DNA of 64,000 nucleotides, from positions 166,795-230,794 of the forward strand of contig NZ_KB903249.1 in the NCBI RefSeq assembly GCF_000379685.1, read 5' to 3'. Each line of letters starts with the position of its first letter. Within the stretch, counting starts at the first letter, position 1. The DNA comes from Catelliglobosispora koreensis DSM 44566. Its GTDB lineage: Bacteria; Actinomycetota; Actinomycetes; Mycobacteriales; Micromonosporaceae. The notes beneath the pieces are model-generated. The model had not been told where the DNA came from. It saw only the letters and a program-made list of their open reading frames with translations, and did not search any database. The position numbers and the translations under genes were made by a program. Below are positions 42,401 to 50,633 of this stretch, in pieces.

Positions 42401-42422
42401 GTTCGTAATTAGTTCGTTGTTG
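42401..42422. promoter_or_regulatory. GTTCG 11-bp direct repeat upstream of sugar importer operon
   Basis: GTTCGTAATTA is followed in phase by GTTCGTTGTTG (GTTCG at 42401 and 42412, one helical turn apart). The same arrangement stands at 45444-45465 between the regulator and the D-amino-acid deaminase-like gene. It is probably the binding site of the regulator at 44156-45430. Confidence 0.6.
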
Positions 42423-42508
42423 ATTTCCTCAAGAGGGTGCGCCGGATTCACGTCTGCCGTCAAGAGGGAATTTTGTTGTGTGACAACGGTTTCGACGGCA
42501 CGCCAACG

Positions 42509-42534
42509 GCGCCGCTCCGTTTGTGGAGCGGCGC
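42509..42534 (-). terminator. Strong terminator hairpin after RidA gene
   Basis: GCGCCGCTCC-GTTTGT-GGAGCGGCGC is a perfect 10-bp GC stem with a 6-base loop, 13 bases beyond the RidA stop. It ends the regulator/amidohydrolase/RidA transcript before the sugar importer promoter. Confidence 0.85.
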
Positions 42535-42546
42535 GTCAGAGACCGC

Positions 42547-42927
42547 CTACTGTCCTGTGTAGAGAATCGCGTCGACCTCGATGTCGAAGCCGTTGAGCGC
42601 CACCGGAATCGTCGTGCGCACGGGAAGGTTCTCGGTGCCGAAGAACTCGACGTAGATTTCGTTCATCTTGGGGAAGTCGGCGAAGTCGCGCAGGTATACC
42701 CCGACTTTCACCGCGTCGGATAGTGACGAACCGGCCGCCTCGGCGACTTTGCGCAGGTTCGTAAACGTTGCCCGCGCCTGCTCCTCAAACGATCCGCGCA
42801 CCCATGTGCCATCGGGCAGGACCGGGCACGCACCCGCTAGATAAACGGTGTCTCCGGCGATGACCGCGTGTGAATACGGTCCGCCAGCGGGCGCCGCGTC
42901 AGCCGCCATAACTATCTTCTTTGCCAT
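42547..42927 (-). CDS. ridA: RidA-family enamine/imine deaminase
   Basis: A 126-residue RidA (YjgF/YER057c/UK114) protein. It carries GPYSHAVIAGDTVYLAG, then ATFTNLRKVAEAAGSSLSDA, VYLRDFADFPKMNEIYVEFF and the arginine motif PVRTTIPVALNG whose Arg binds carboxylate. RidA hydrolyses reactive 2-aminoacrylate-type imines made by PLP-dependent deaminases. Its neighbour at 45.5 kb is a PLP-dependent D-amino-acid deaminase-like enzyme, so cleaning up its enamine product is a sensible role here. Confidence 0.92.
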   Translation of the reverse strand: MAKKIVMAADAAPAGGPYSHAVIAGDTVYLAGACPVLPDGTWVRGSFEEQARATFTNLRKVAEAAGSSLSDAVKVGVYLRDFADFPKMNEIYVEFFGTENLPVRTTIPVALNGFDIEVDAILYTGQ

Positions 42928-42929
42928 TC

Positions 42930-44156
42930 TTAGCCTCCGTGCCTGGGGAATTGTTCGGTCAAGCCTTCCGGGCTGACGAGCGGGTCGGTGAGCAGCCGCC
43001 TGATCGCCTCTTCACGTCGCAAGAGAGCCGTTTTCTGAGCGGTAGTTAGGGAAATCCAGGGCGGCGATGGCTGCGGCAGCCTGGGCTCCAGCAGGCGCCC
43101 GCGTTTGTAGGTCGCCGTGTTGCGCAACTTGAGCGGTGCGGTCCGTTGCTGTCCATGCACATCCACCACCGTGAACGGGCCGTCCTCGACAGTGAACAGC
43201 GCGATATCGGCCTGGGCGCCCACGTTTAGCGTGCCCGCTTTGAGGTTCAAGACGTTGGCGGGGCTGACCGTCGCTGCTGTGACGGCCTGCTCCAGCGTCA
43301 GCCCGACGGCTAGCAGTTTGGCCACCGTCGTGGGCAGATCGAACACCGGGCCGTGCAGGGAGCGGCTGTGCAGATCGCTGGAGATGGTCTGCGGCACCAT
43401 TCCCGCCTCAAGCTGTGCCTCCAGAACGTCAAAGGCGAAGCCGCCAGAGCCATGCCCGATGTCGAACAGGACACCCATCTGGTACGCCTCTTTGGCCGCC
43501 GGATCCAGACCGTGACCGCCCGCGGCTATCCCGCTCGCGCAGTGCGTGATGATGTCCCCGGGCCGCAGTAGCGGCAGCATCTCACGCATGGTCGGTGGTG
43601 CCGCTCCGATATGGACCATCACCGGTACTCCGCAAGCCCGCCCCACTTCTACAGCCCGCCGCAGCGGCTCCAAAGCGGTGGCGCTGTGCCGGTCCATGCG
43701 CACTTTGACGCCGGCGATCGTGTCGCGATGGCGCTGCACCGTCTCGATGGCGAGGTCCAAGTTGCAGTTGGACAGATCCTTGGCCTCTCCAGTGGGCGCG
43801 ACAAGGCCGAGTGCGGAAATGTTGAGCAGCACGGGGACGCTCACCGAGTACCCACTGATGGTCTTGGCAAAGGCCCCAAAGTTGTAGGCGCCGGATGATC
43901 CCGCGTCGACCCATGTCGTGACGCCCGTGTACCACGCCACGGGATCCGGGTCGATGCCCCAGTAGGACCCGCCAGCGTTGACATGGGTGTGCAGATCGAC
44001 GAGCCCTGGGGTGATCAGTTTCCCTGACGCGTCAACGGTCTCGCGTGCGTCGCCGGTGAGATCCGTCCCGGTCGCGGCGATCACCCCGTCACGGACCGCC
44101 ACGTCCAGGCGCTGTCCACTCGCGACAGTCGCACCCTTGAGCAGAAAGTCCCACAT
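42930..44156 (-). CDS. Amidohydrolase/deacetylase-family metallohydrolase
   Basis: A 408-residue amidohydrolase related to dihydroorotase and the EF_0837/AHA_3915 deacetylase group. Metal ligands appear in GLVDLHTHVNAGG, a probable bridging Lys in AGVKVRMDRHS, VPVMVHIG, DIITHCASG and ISSDLHSRS. The start ATG 44156 overlaps the regulator's TGA (TGATG). Members cleave N-acylated amino acids or cyclic amides; with a D-amino-acid deaminase-like enzyme and RidA as neighbours, an N-acyl-D-amino acid or related amide is the likely substrate. Exact chemistry is inferred. Confidence 0.85.
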   Translation of the reverse strand: MWDFLLKGATVASGQRLDVAVRDGVIAATGTDLTGDARETVDASGKLITPGLVDLHTHVNAGGSYWGIDPDPVAWYTGVTTWVDAGSSGAYNFGAFAKTISGYSVSVPVLLNISALGLVAPTGEAKDLSNCNLDLAIETVQRHRDTIAGVKVRMDRHSATALEPLRRAVEVGRACGVPVMVHIGAAPPTMREMLPLLRPGDIITHCASGIAAGGHGLDPAAKEAYQMGVLFDIGHGSGGFAFDVLEAQLEAGMVPQTISSDLHSRSLHGPVFDLPTTVAKLLAVGLTLEQAVTAATVSPANVLNLKAGTLNVGAQADIALFTVEDGPFTVVDVHGQQRTAPLKLRNTATYKRGRLLEPRLPQPSPPWISLTTAQKTALLRREEAIRRLLTDPLVSPEGLTEQFPRHGG

Positions 44157-45430
44157 CACAAACGTCCCGTGATCGCTAGTTTGTAAAGCCTTGTGGGCCT
44201 TCCTTTACGGTGCATCTGCTCGCTACCTTCCGGCTCGGCTAGCCCGGTTTCACTAAGTTTGCGAATGAGCCGGCGGCCGCTCGGATCGGTGATGCCCAAG
44301 GCGATCGCGAGGTCGCTGGGCGAGATGGGCTTACCCTCCAGCGACCGCTCGACGGCGGCCAGACGCGACAGCGTCGCCGGGCTCAAACCCGCTTCGGCGG
44401 CAAGGTCTTCCATCCCGTCGTCGTGCTCGCGATACGTGAACGCTAGCGCCGACCCGGCGGCCCCTAGCGGGCCGATGATGACGCCGTTGTCCTCAACGAG
44501 ATACGCACTCGGGTAATCCTCTTGCTCCGCGCGGGCAGCGGCTCGCTCGGCGAGCTGAAGGCAGTGGCGCGCGGAGGACCCGACGCCGAACCCGGCGGCC
44601 ACTTTGATGCCCAGCTGTTCCTGTGCCTGACCGAGAGCGGGAAGAGACACCCAGTTCTGTGTCGCCTGCTCGAATAGCGCTTGGTGCGCGAAGACGACTA
44701 CGCCTCGGCGGCCACGATTCTCAATCCACGCGTCGGCGAACTCGGGTGTGTTCACGAGCAGGTTCATCAGCCCGACGCGCGCTCTGTCCACATCGGAGGT
44801 TTTGCTTACCTTGCCTACCAAGAAAACCCCGGCTGCGAAACGCAGCGCGCTCGCCTGCCTGGACTGAATGCGCAACGCCAGCTCGTGCAGCTGAGCCCGG
44901 ATCGTTGGCGCGCCAGGCAAAGCGCCGAGCACGGGAATGGTGTCCTTCAGCTTCGCCGTGACCGCGGTCCGCAAGCTGATGACGTAATCGCCTTTTCCAG
45001 CTTGGTGGAACTTGACGATCTCGTCCACACTCTGGTCGGGATCGTAAGGCAGGCAACGGATCTGGTCGCGGTCGAGCTCTAAGGCCTGCGCGACCTCATC
45101 GACCGTGTCGGCGTCGAACGTGTCGATGCTGACCGGCACCGGCTTCCACCCGCGAGCCTGCGCCTTGAACAGCGCCTGCGACAGGTCCATCCCCGCCGAC
45201 CGGGTGATCGCGACCGGCAGGCCGGGCGGCAGCAGGTCACGGCACTTGGCATAGGGAACCTGGCCGAGCAGGAGCCCGGCGGTCCGCTGCTTTTGCAGCA
45301 GCTGACTGACCAGCTCACGGACCTCGTTCTCGTGCTCGTAAACCACCCATTCCAGGCTGACCCCGGACAGGGTGCGTGCCGCCTCCTCAAAGACGGCGCG
45401 ATGACTCGCGTGTATAACGAGCCCGATCAT
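44156..45430 (-). CDS. Transcriptional regulator with PrpR-N-like sensor, cyclase-like and HTH domains
   Basis: A 424-residue regulator. Residues about 1-170 resemble the PrpR-N type sensor fold (MIGLVIHASHRAVFEEAART, TAGLLLGQVPYAKC, LPVAITRSAGMDLSQALFKA). The middle part has VAAGFGVGSSARHCLQLAER, a pattern of degenerate GGDEF/GTP-cyclohydrolase-III-like folds, and the C-terminus a winged HTH (LSPATLSRLAAVERS, SDLAIALGITDPSGRRLIRK). Divergent from the D-amino-acid deaminase-like gene and first in the operon with the amidohydrolase and RidA. A GTTCG direct repeat stands 14 bases upstream. I recognise no named ortholog. Confidence 0.75.
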   Translation of the reverse strand: MIGLVIHASHRAVFEEAARTLSGVSLEWVVYEHENEVRELVSQLLQKQRTAGLLLGQVPYAKCRDLLPPGLPVAITRSAGMDLSQALFKAQARGWKPVPVSIDTFDADTVDEVAQALELDRDQIRCLPYDPDQSVDEIVKFHQAGKGDYVISLRTAVTAKLKDTIPVLGALPGAPTIRAQLHELALRIQSRQASALRFAAGVFLVGKVSKTSDVDRARVGLMNLLVNTPEFADAWIENRGRRGVVVFAHQALFEQATQNWVSLPALGQAQEQLGIKVAAGFGVGSSARHCLQLAERAAARAEQEDYPSAYLVEDNGVIIGPLGAAGSALAFTYREHDDGMEDLAAEAGLSPATLSRLAAVERSLEGKPISPSDLAIALGITDPSGRRLIRKLSETGLAEPEGSEQMHRKGRPTRLYKLAITGRL

Positions 45431-45443
45431 CGATGCCCCACAG

Positions 45444-45465
45444 GTTCGGAAATAGTTCGTAAGTA
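45444..45465. promoter_or_regulatory. GTTCG 11-bp direct repeat in the divergent regulator/deaminase promoter
   Basis: GTTCGGAAATA followed in phase by GTTCGTAAGTA (GTTCG at 45444 and 45455). It matches 42401-42422 in motif and spacing and lies between the divergent genes, fitting autoregulation. Confidence 0.65.
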
Positions 45466-45484
45466 ATGACGTAGCCTAGCCTGC

Positions 45485-46660
45485 ATGATCCTGGATTGGC
45501 GCGTCAAGGGGTTCTGGCTACCTTCGCCCGTCGATAGTGCGTCGTTCCTGGACGGACGGCCGTCTTTGTTCGGCGGTTCGTTCACTTGGCCAATCATGGC
45601 CGCGCGACGGTCCGCCATTGATCACAATTTGTCGACCTTGGCTGACTATTGCTCGCGACACGGCTTGCTCTTCGCGCCGCACGGCAAGACCACGATGTCG
45701 CCGACGCTGCATGCCGCCCAGCTCTCCGCCGGTGCCTGGGCGATCACGGTCGCTTCCGCTAACCAGGCGCTGGTCTGCCGCAACTCCGGCTCGTTCCGCC
45801 TGATCATCGCCAACGAGGTGCTCGATCCGGTTGCGCTGCAATGGATCGGTGCTCAGTCAGACATCCTGTTCTACGTCGACTCGCTCGCCGCTGTGGAAAC
45901 GGTCGCGTCCGTTTCTGGCTCGTTTACCGTCTTGCTGGAGCTCGGTTACCCCGGCGGCCGTACTGGCTGCCGTTCCCTGGCCGACGCCCGCGCGATCGCT
46001 GCCGCTGTTGCGGCCGCTCCCGGCCTGACGCTCGCGGGTGTGGCCGGTTACGAAGGTGGCCTGCCTTCCGCCGCTGAAGCCGCGTCCTATATGGACTTCC
46101 TCGTGTCCACGGCTGTCTCGCTTCGCTCCGACGGACTGTTAGCGCCTGACACCATCGTGAGCGCGGGAGGCAGCACCTACTTCGACGTCGTCACGTCTGC
46201 GTTATCGTCCCTGTCCGGCTTCCGCCCGGTCTTGCGCTCCGGCGCCTACATCACCCACGACCACGGTTTCTATCAAGACCACACCCCTTTTCTGCGGGTA
46301 CCAGATGAGGGCTCCCTGCAGCCCGCATTAGAACTCTGGGCACAGGTCACGTCCACTCCCGAGGACAACCTCCTCATCGCCGGCATGGGCAAACGCGACG
46401 CCCCACACGACGAGGGCCTGCCCGTCCCGTTACTCATCCGCTCCCGCGACGGTGCTGTGCGTCCCGCATCGGGTTTGACGGTCACCAAACTCAACGACCA
46501 CCACGCCTACGTCACCGCGCCGTCAGATCACGGCATCGTGCCCGGCGACCTCATCTGCTTCGGCATCTCCCACCCGTGCACCGCCTTTGACAAGTGGCGC
46601 GTCATCCCCGTCGTCGACGACACCCACACCGTCACCGACCTCCTGGAGACCTACTTCTAG
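45485..46660 (+). CDS. PLP-dependent D-amino-acid deaminase-like enzyme (fold III, DSD1/D-Thr aldolase type)
   Basis: A 391-residue alanine-racemase-fold enzyme of the D-serine dehydratase/D-threonine aldolase group. The PLP lysine lies in the motif PHGKTT near residue 68; LELGYPGGRTGCRS and VSAGGSTYFDVV are phosphate-binding elements, and the C-terminal domain has HDEGLPVPLLIRS, LNDHHAY and a Cys near the end (FGISHPCTAFDKW), the metal site of this family. It would deaminate or cleave D-amino acids to keto acids or glycine. Divergent from the regulator and part of its presumed regulon. Confidence 0.85.
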   Translation: MILDWRVKGFWLPSPVDSASFLDGRPSLFGGSFTWPIMAARRSAIDHNLSTLADYCSRHGLLFAPHGKTTMSPTLHAAQLSAGAWAITVASANQALVCRNSGSFRLIIANEVLDPVALQWIGAQSDILFYVDSLAAVETVASVSGSFTVLLELGYPGGRTGCRSLADARAIAAAVAAAPGLTLAGVAGYEGGLPSAAEAASYMDFLVSTAVSLRSDGLLAPDTIVSAGGSTYFDVVTSALSSLSGFRPVLRSGAYITHDHGFYQDHTPFLRVPDEGSLQPALELWAQVTSTPEDNLLIAGMGKRDAPHDEGLPVPLLIRSRDGAVRPASGLTVTKLNDHHAYVTAPSDHGIVPGDLICFGISHPCTAFDKWRVIPVVDDTHTVTDLLETYF

Positions 46661-46947
46661 CCGAGGTCAAACTTCGGCGAACCTTGACCAGGAAACGGTG
46701 CCATCCGGGCGCGGTAGTAAAGCAGCGCTTCCTTCATCTGTGTCATGTGCTCCGGCGAGAGGTTGCGCAGCGGAATGTATTGGCTCTGGAAGCTGCCACC
46801 GATGATCCAGAAGTCGTGTAGCAGCACGACAGTGTGCATGGACTCCCATTTCATCACGCGTCGCATATGCGGCGAGTCGCAGTGCACGCCCTCGGCATCG
46901 ATACGATAGGTAAAGACCGCATAGCAATAGTCGGGCAACCCGCGCAC
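46657..46947 (-). CDS. YcxB-like C-terminal fragment
   Basis: A 96-residue protein starting at GTG 46947. The pattern YRIDAEGVHCDSPHMRRVMKW, then DFWIIGG, YIPLRNLSPEHMTQMKEALL matches the soluble C-terminal half of YcxB-like proteins, whose N-terminal membrane helices are missing. Upstream in frame there is only a short unconserved stretch to a stop, so this is either a short form or the tail of a decayed gene. Its stop shares CTAG with the convergent deaminase-like gene. Confidence 0.5.
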   Translation of the reverse strand: MRGLPDYCYAVFTYRIDAEGVHCDSPHMRRVMKWESMHTVVLLHDFWIIGGSFQSQYIPLRNLSPEHMTQMKEALLYYRARMAPFPGQGSPKFDLG

Positions 46948-47034
46948 CCGTGACCACCGCTGATGGCGGTTCTCGAGCGGGTGATGATGTCACGCCTTAC
47001 CGTGCGGGCGCTGTCCCGGGTTAACCTGGCTGGC

Positions 47035-48222
47035 GTGACTCTTGATATCGCGCGCGTTCGGGCGGCGTACCCGGCGTTGAATGAGGGTTTTGCGCACTTT
47101 GACGCGGCCGCGGGATCGCTTGTGGCGGCGCCGGTCGCCGAGGCGGCTCATGGCGTTTACACCTCAGCCGTGGCGAATCGGACCGATGCGTTCGAGCCAG
47201 GGCGCAAGGCGCTGCGGATCGTCGAGCAAGCGCGCGAGGCGGTCGCTGATTTGCTTGGCGCGCAACCATCCGGAGTCGTGTTTGGATCGAGCGCGACGTC
47301 GCTGACCTATCACATTAGCCAGACGCTCGCGGCGACCTGGCAACCGGGCGACGAGGTTGTCGTGAGCCGCCTTGACCACGACGCGAACGTGCGGCCGTGG
47401 GTGCAGGCGGCGGCTGCCGTTGGGGCGACCGTTCGGTGGGCTGAGTTTGACGCGTCCGGTGCGCTGCCTGTGGCGCAGTATTCTTCGCTCGTCGGCGAGC
47501 GGACACGTGTCGTGGCACTGACCGCAGGGAGCAACGCCAACGGGGCGATTCCTGATGTGGCCGCGGTTTCCGCTATCGCTCGTGCTCACGGGGCTTTGTG
47601 CTATGTGGATGGTGTGCACGCGACGCCCCATGTGCCCGTTGATGTTTCGGCGCTGGGCGCCGACTTCTACGTGACGAGCGCCTACAAGTGGTCCGGCCCG
47701 CACCTCGCTACTTGTGTCGCGTCACCCTCGTTGTGGGAGTCGTTGCGCCCGCTGAAACTCATGCCTTCGTCTGATGCGGTTCCGGAGCGTTTCGAGCTTG
47801 GCACGCCTAGCTTCGCCTCACTGGCCGCCTTGACAGCAGCCGTTGATCACTTGGCTTCGCTTGTCCCGTCTGTGGGAACCCGGCGCTCTCAGATTCTGAC
47901 GTCGATGACCGCTGTTCGTGCTTACGAGATGTCGCTATTCGCAGAACTCGTGTCGGGGCTGGCATCGCTTCCGCGTGTCACTCTGGTGCCTGCCCCGGCT
48001 GACAGTTGCCCCACATTATCGTTCCGTGTGCACAACCAGCATCCCGCCGAGACGGCGAAACTGTTGGGGGACAAGGGCGTGTGCGTCTACAGCGGCGACT
48101 ACTACGCTTACGAGTTCTTCAGTGCGCTCGGGTTGCGTGAGTCTGGCGGCGCCGTGCGCGCAGGCATCTACCACTATACGACCCGCGACGACATCACCCG
48201 CCTCCTGGACGCACTTGCCTAA
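47035..48222 (+). CDS. Class V aminotransferase/cysteine desulfurase-like enzyme
   Basis: A 395-residue PLP enzyme of fold I. Signature segments are FAHFDAAAGSLVAAPVAEA, VVFGSSATSLTYHISQTLA, RLDHDANVRPW, VDGVHATPHVPVDV and the PLP lysine in TSAYKWSGPHLA. This matches the group of cysteine-desulfurase-like proteins without an established desulfurase role; a catalytic Cys loop as in SufS is not obvious. GTG 47035 starts directly before the conserved DIARVRAAYPALN; a longer frame from 46963 overlaps the divergent fragment. Confidence 0.85.
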   Translation: MTLDIARVRAAYPALNEGFAHFDAAAGSLVAAPVAEAAHGVYTSAVANRTDAFEPGRKALRIVEQAREAVADLLGAQPSGVVFGSSATSLTYHISQTLAATWQPGDEVVVSRLDHDANVRPWVQAAAAVGATVRWAEFDASGALPVAQYSSLVGERTRVVALTAGSNANGAIPDVAAVSAIARAHGALCYVDGVHATPHVPVDVSALGADFYVTSAYKWSGPHLATCVASPSLWESLRPLKLMPSSDAVPERFELGTPSFASLAALTAAVDHLASLVPSVGTRRSQILTSMTAVRAYEMSLFAELVSGLASLPRVTLVPAPADSCPTLSFRVHNQHPAETAKLLGDKGVCVYSGDYYAYEFFSALGLRESGGAVRAGIYHYTTRDDITRLLDALA

Positions 48223-48328
48223 TCGCGGTGAGTGGCATGATCTGTTGTGGGGCAAGGGTTTGCGGTTGCTGAAATCCGCAATTTGAAGCAGGCTGAAACT
48301 GTCAGACCCTGGTCATAGGGTTGGGTTT

Positions 48329-49708
48329 GTGAGACAGCGGGGTGTTCTTGGAGGACGGGCAGTGTTTGCCTTGTCCGACACCGAACTTGCTGCCTTTGCT
48401 ATGGAGATCCGTGACAGCATCCGGGTCCTGCAAGCCGAACTGATCGCCGTTTGCGCCGAACAGGCCGGGCGCAACATTCCCTACCAGCAGGGCTATGCGT
48501 CAGTGCCGGCGTGGCTGAACGCCACCCACCGCGTCGGGGTCAACGCGGCGTCCAAGATGGCGCGGCTGATCAAACTCCTGCCCGCTGTCCCGGCAGTGGC
48601 TGAAGCCTTCGCCGCCGGGGAACTGTCGCAGGCGCAGGCGGCAGAGATCGCCCAGGCCGTCGACACCGTCCCCGCCTGTGTGTGCGACGAAGCAGCCTCT
48701 GTGCTTCTCGGGCAAGCCGCCGCACTCAAGCCCGAGGAACTGCGCATCGCCGGACGCAGGATTCTGCGCCACGTCGACCCCGATGCCGCCGAAGAGCATG
48801 AGCGCAAGCAGATTGAGCGCGAAGACCGCCTCGCGTGGGAAGCGCGCGCTTTCACCGTCAGCGCCGATGGCACCGGCCGCTACCGCCTAACCGGCTAGAC
48901 CACCGGCGAAGGTGCGGCCATCCTCAAAGCCGCCCTCGACCCCCTATGCAACCCAGCCCGGTCCAAACCGTCGCCTTTAGACACGTGCAACACCGGCCCC
49001 GCCACCACCATCCCCGCGGCATGCGCTTGCCACACCGCCGCATGCCCTGGCCGATGCGGCGAAACCGGAAGCCTCGGTGACACAGGCCAGGCGGCGCGGG
49101 AGATGGCAGGACAGCCGCTGCCGCAAGCGTTCCGCGACCCGCGCACGCCAGCGCAACGCAGGCATGACGCGCTGCTGGAAGTCTTCGGCCTAGCCATCGC
49201 GACCGAGGAACTGCCCGCCAACGGCGGCTGCAAAGCCCAGATCGTGATCACGGCTCCGTATGACGTGATCGCCCAGAAAGTTCACGACGCCACCCTCGAC
49301 ACCGGCGAGCAGCTATCGGCCGCCGCGGTGCGACGGCTAGCGTGTGATGCGGGGATCGTTCCGTCCATCCTGGACACCCACAGCGTCCCCCTAGACCTAG
49401 GGCGCGAACGCCGCCTCATCACCGGCGCACTAAGACGAGCACTCATCTTGCGCGACAAAGGCTGTGCCTTCCCCGGCTGCGAACGGCCGCCGAAGTGGTG
49501 CCACGGACATCACAAAGATCATTGGATCGACGGCGGCGAAACGAGCCTCGAGAACAGTGTCCTGCTCTGCGGGTTTCACCACAGACTGATCCATCATGAT
49601 GAATGGCAGATCGTATTCGCCTCAGACGGCCACCCAGAATTCATCCCACCCGAATGGCTAGACCCCAGCCGAACGCCCCAGCGCAACCTCTACCACTTAC
49701 GGACATGA
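48329..49708 (+). pseudogene. DUF222/HNH endonuclease (13E12-type) gene, interrupted by one amber codon
   Basis: A 459-codon frame, GTG 48329 to TGA 49708, encodes a full DUF222-HNH protein except for one TAG at 48896-48898. The frame is otherwise open across the break. The first copy (1-1033) has TAC (Tyr) at that position within CGGCTA(C/G)ACCACCGGCG, so a single C-to-G change killed it. The second part has a cysteine-rich linker, REMAGQPLPQAF, and the HNH motif CAFPGCERPPKWCHGHHKDH with LCGFHHRLIHH. Parts could be translated separately: DUF222 (189 residues) and HNH (from ATG 49103, 201 residues). Confidence 0.85.
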
Positions 49709-50036
49709 CGGAGGTCCAAGGTCGCACATATCAACGCTGACGCCAATCCAGCGTCCTGGCAGCCGTTGCCGGTTCAGCCCAAACCCTGGTTCTGTCTTGC
49801 CTGGCCTCTGTCATATCCGGGGCCGTCTTTGCGGGGCCAGCCGGGGGCATCACCGCGAAAGGGCAAGACACGCGCGATACATCGCGACGACAGCGGCAAG
49901 GTGAGATGGGCGGCAGAGTGATCCGCGGGATGAACGTGGCCGAGGGCGGATAGGGCGTCAGCGGAGGCGGGGCGGCGTGGACTGTTGGGCTACGTGAGGG
50001 CGACGTAGGATCTGCGGTCATGACCGGAGGCGGAGC
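49709..50036. other. Gene-free interval
   Basis: About 330 bases between the DUF222/HNH pseudogene and the DUF2238 gene. I see no convincing gene, operator or hairpin. A long minus-strand open frame crosses it and the DUF2238 gene but is rejected as a shadow. Confidence 0.6.
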
Positions 50037-50633
50037 TTGAGGTGGCGGTGGGGGCTGCTGGCGCTGGTTGTCGCGGTGTTGGTGTGGTCGGTGATCAAGC
50101 CGCATGACCTGGGGACTTGGGTTGCTGAGACGATCTGGGTGGTGATCGGGCTCGCGCTGGTGCTGGGGTTCTGGAAGCGGTTCCCGCTGACCGGGGTGGC
50201 GTGCGTGGTGCTGGCCGCTCACGCGATCGTGCTGGCGTATGGCGGGCATACGACCTATGCGCTGACGCCGTTGGGTGACTGGCTGCAGGACGTTTTCGCG
50301 CTCGACCGTAATCCGTATGACCGGATCGGGCACTTCATGCAGGGGTTCGCGCCAGCGATCGTGGTGCGGGAGATCCTTTGGCGCACGTCGCCGCTTAAGG
50401 GCAGCAGGTGGCTGGCTCCGCTGACAGTCTGCGTATGCCTGAGTATCAGTGCGGTGTGGGAGTTCCTCGAGTGGGGCGGCGCTTACCTGGTGATGAACGG
50501 TGATCCGGCGTTCCTTGGGGCGCAAGGGGATCCGTGGGATACGCAGTGGGACATGGCACTGGCCGTTATCGGGGCTTTGGTTGCCCTCGTGACGCTGAGC
50601 CGTCTGCACGATAAGCAGCTGAAGGAAGTGTGA
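50037..50633 (+). CDS. DUF2238/YjdF-family membrane protein
   Basis: A 198-residue membrane protein with about six helices. Conserved features are NPYDRIGHFMQGFAPAIVVR, then WEFLEWGGAY and GDPWDTQWDMALAVIGAL, the family hallmarks including the acidic-aromatic positions. Function unknown. TTG 50037 has CGGAGC immediately upstream. It is coupled to the following SDR gene by GTGA. Confidence 0.88.
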   Translation: MRWRWGLLALVVAVLVWSVIKPHDLGTWVAETIWVVIGLALVLGFWKRFPLTGVACVVLAAHAIVLAYGGHTTYALTPLGDWLQDVFALDRNPYDRIGHFMQGFAPAIVVREILWRTSPLKGSRWLAPLTVCVCLSISAVWEFLEWGGAYLVMNGDPAFLGAQGDPWDTQWDMALAVIGALVALVTLSRLHDKQLKEV

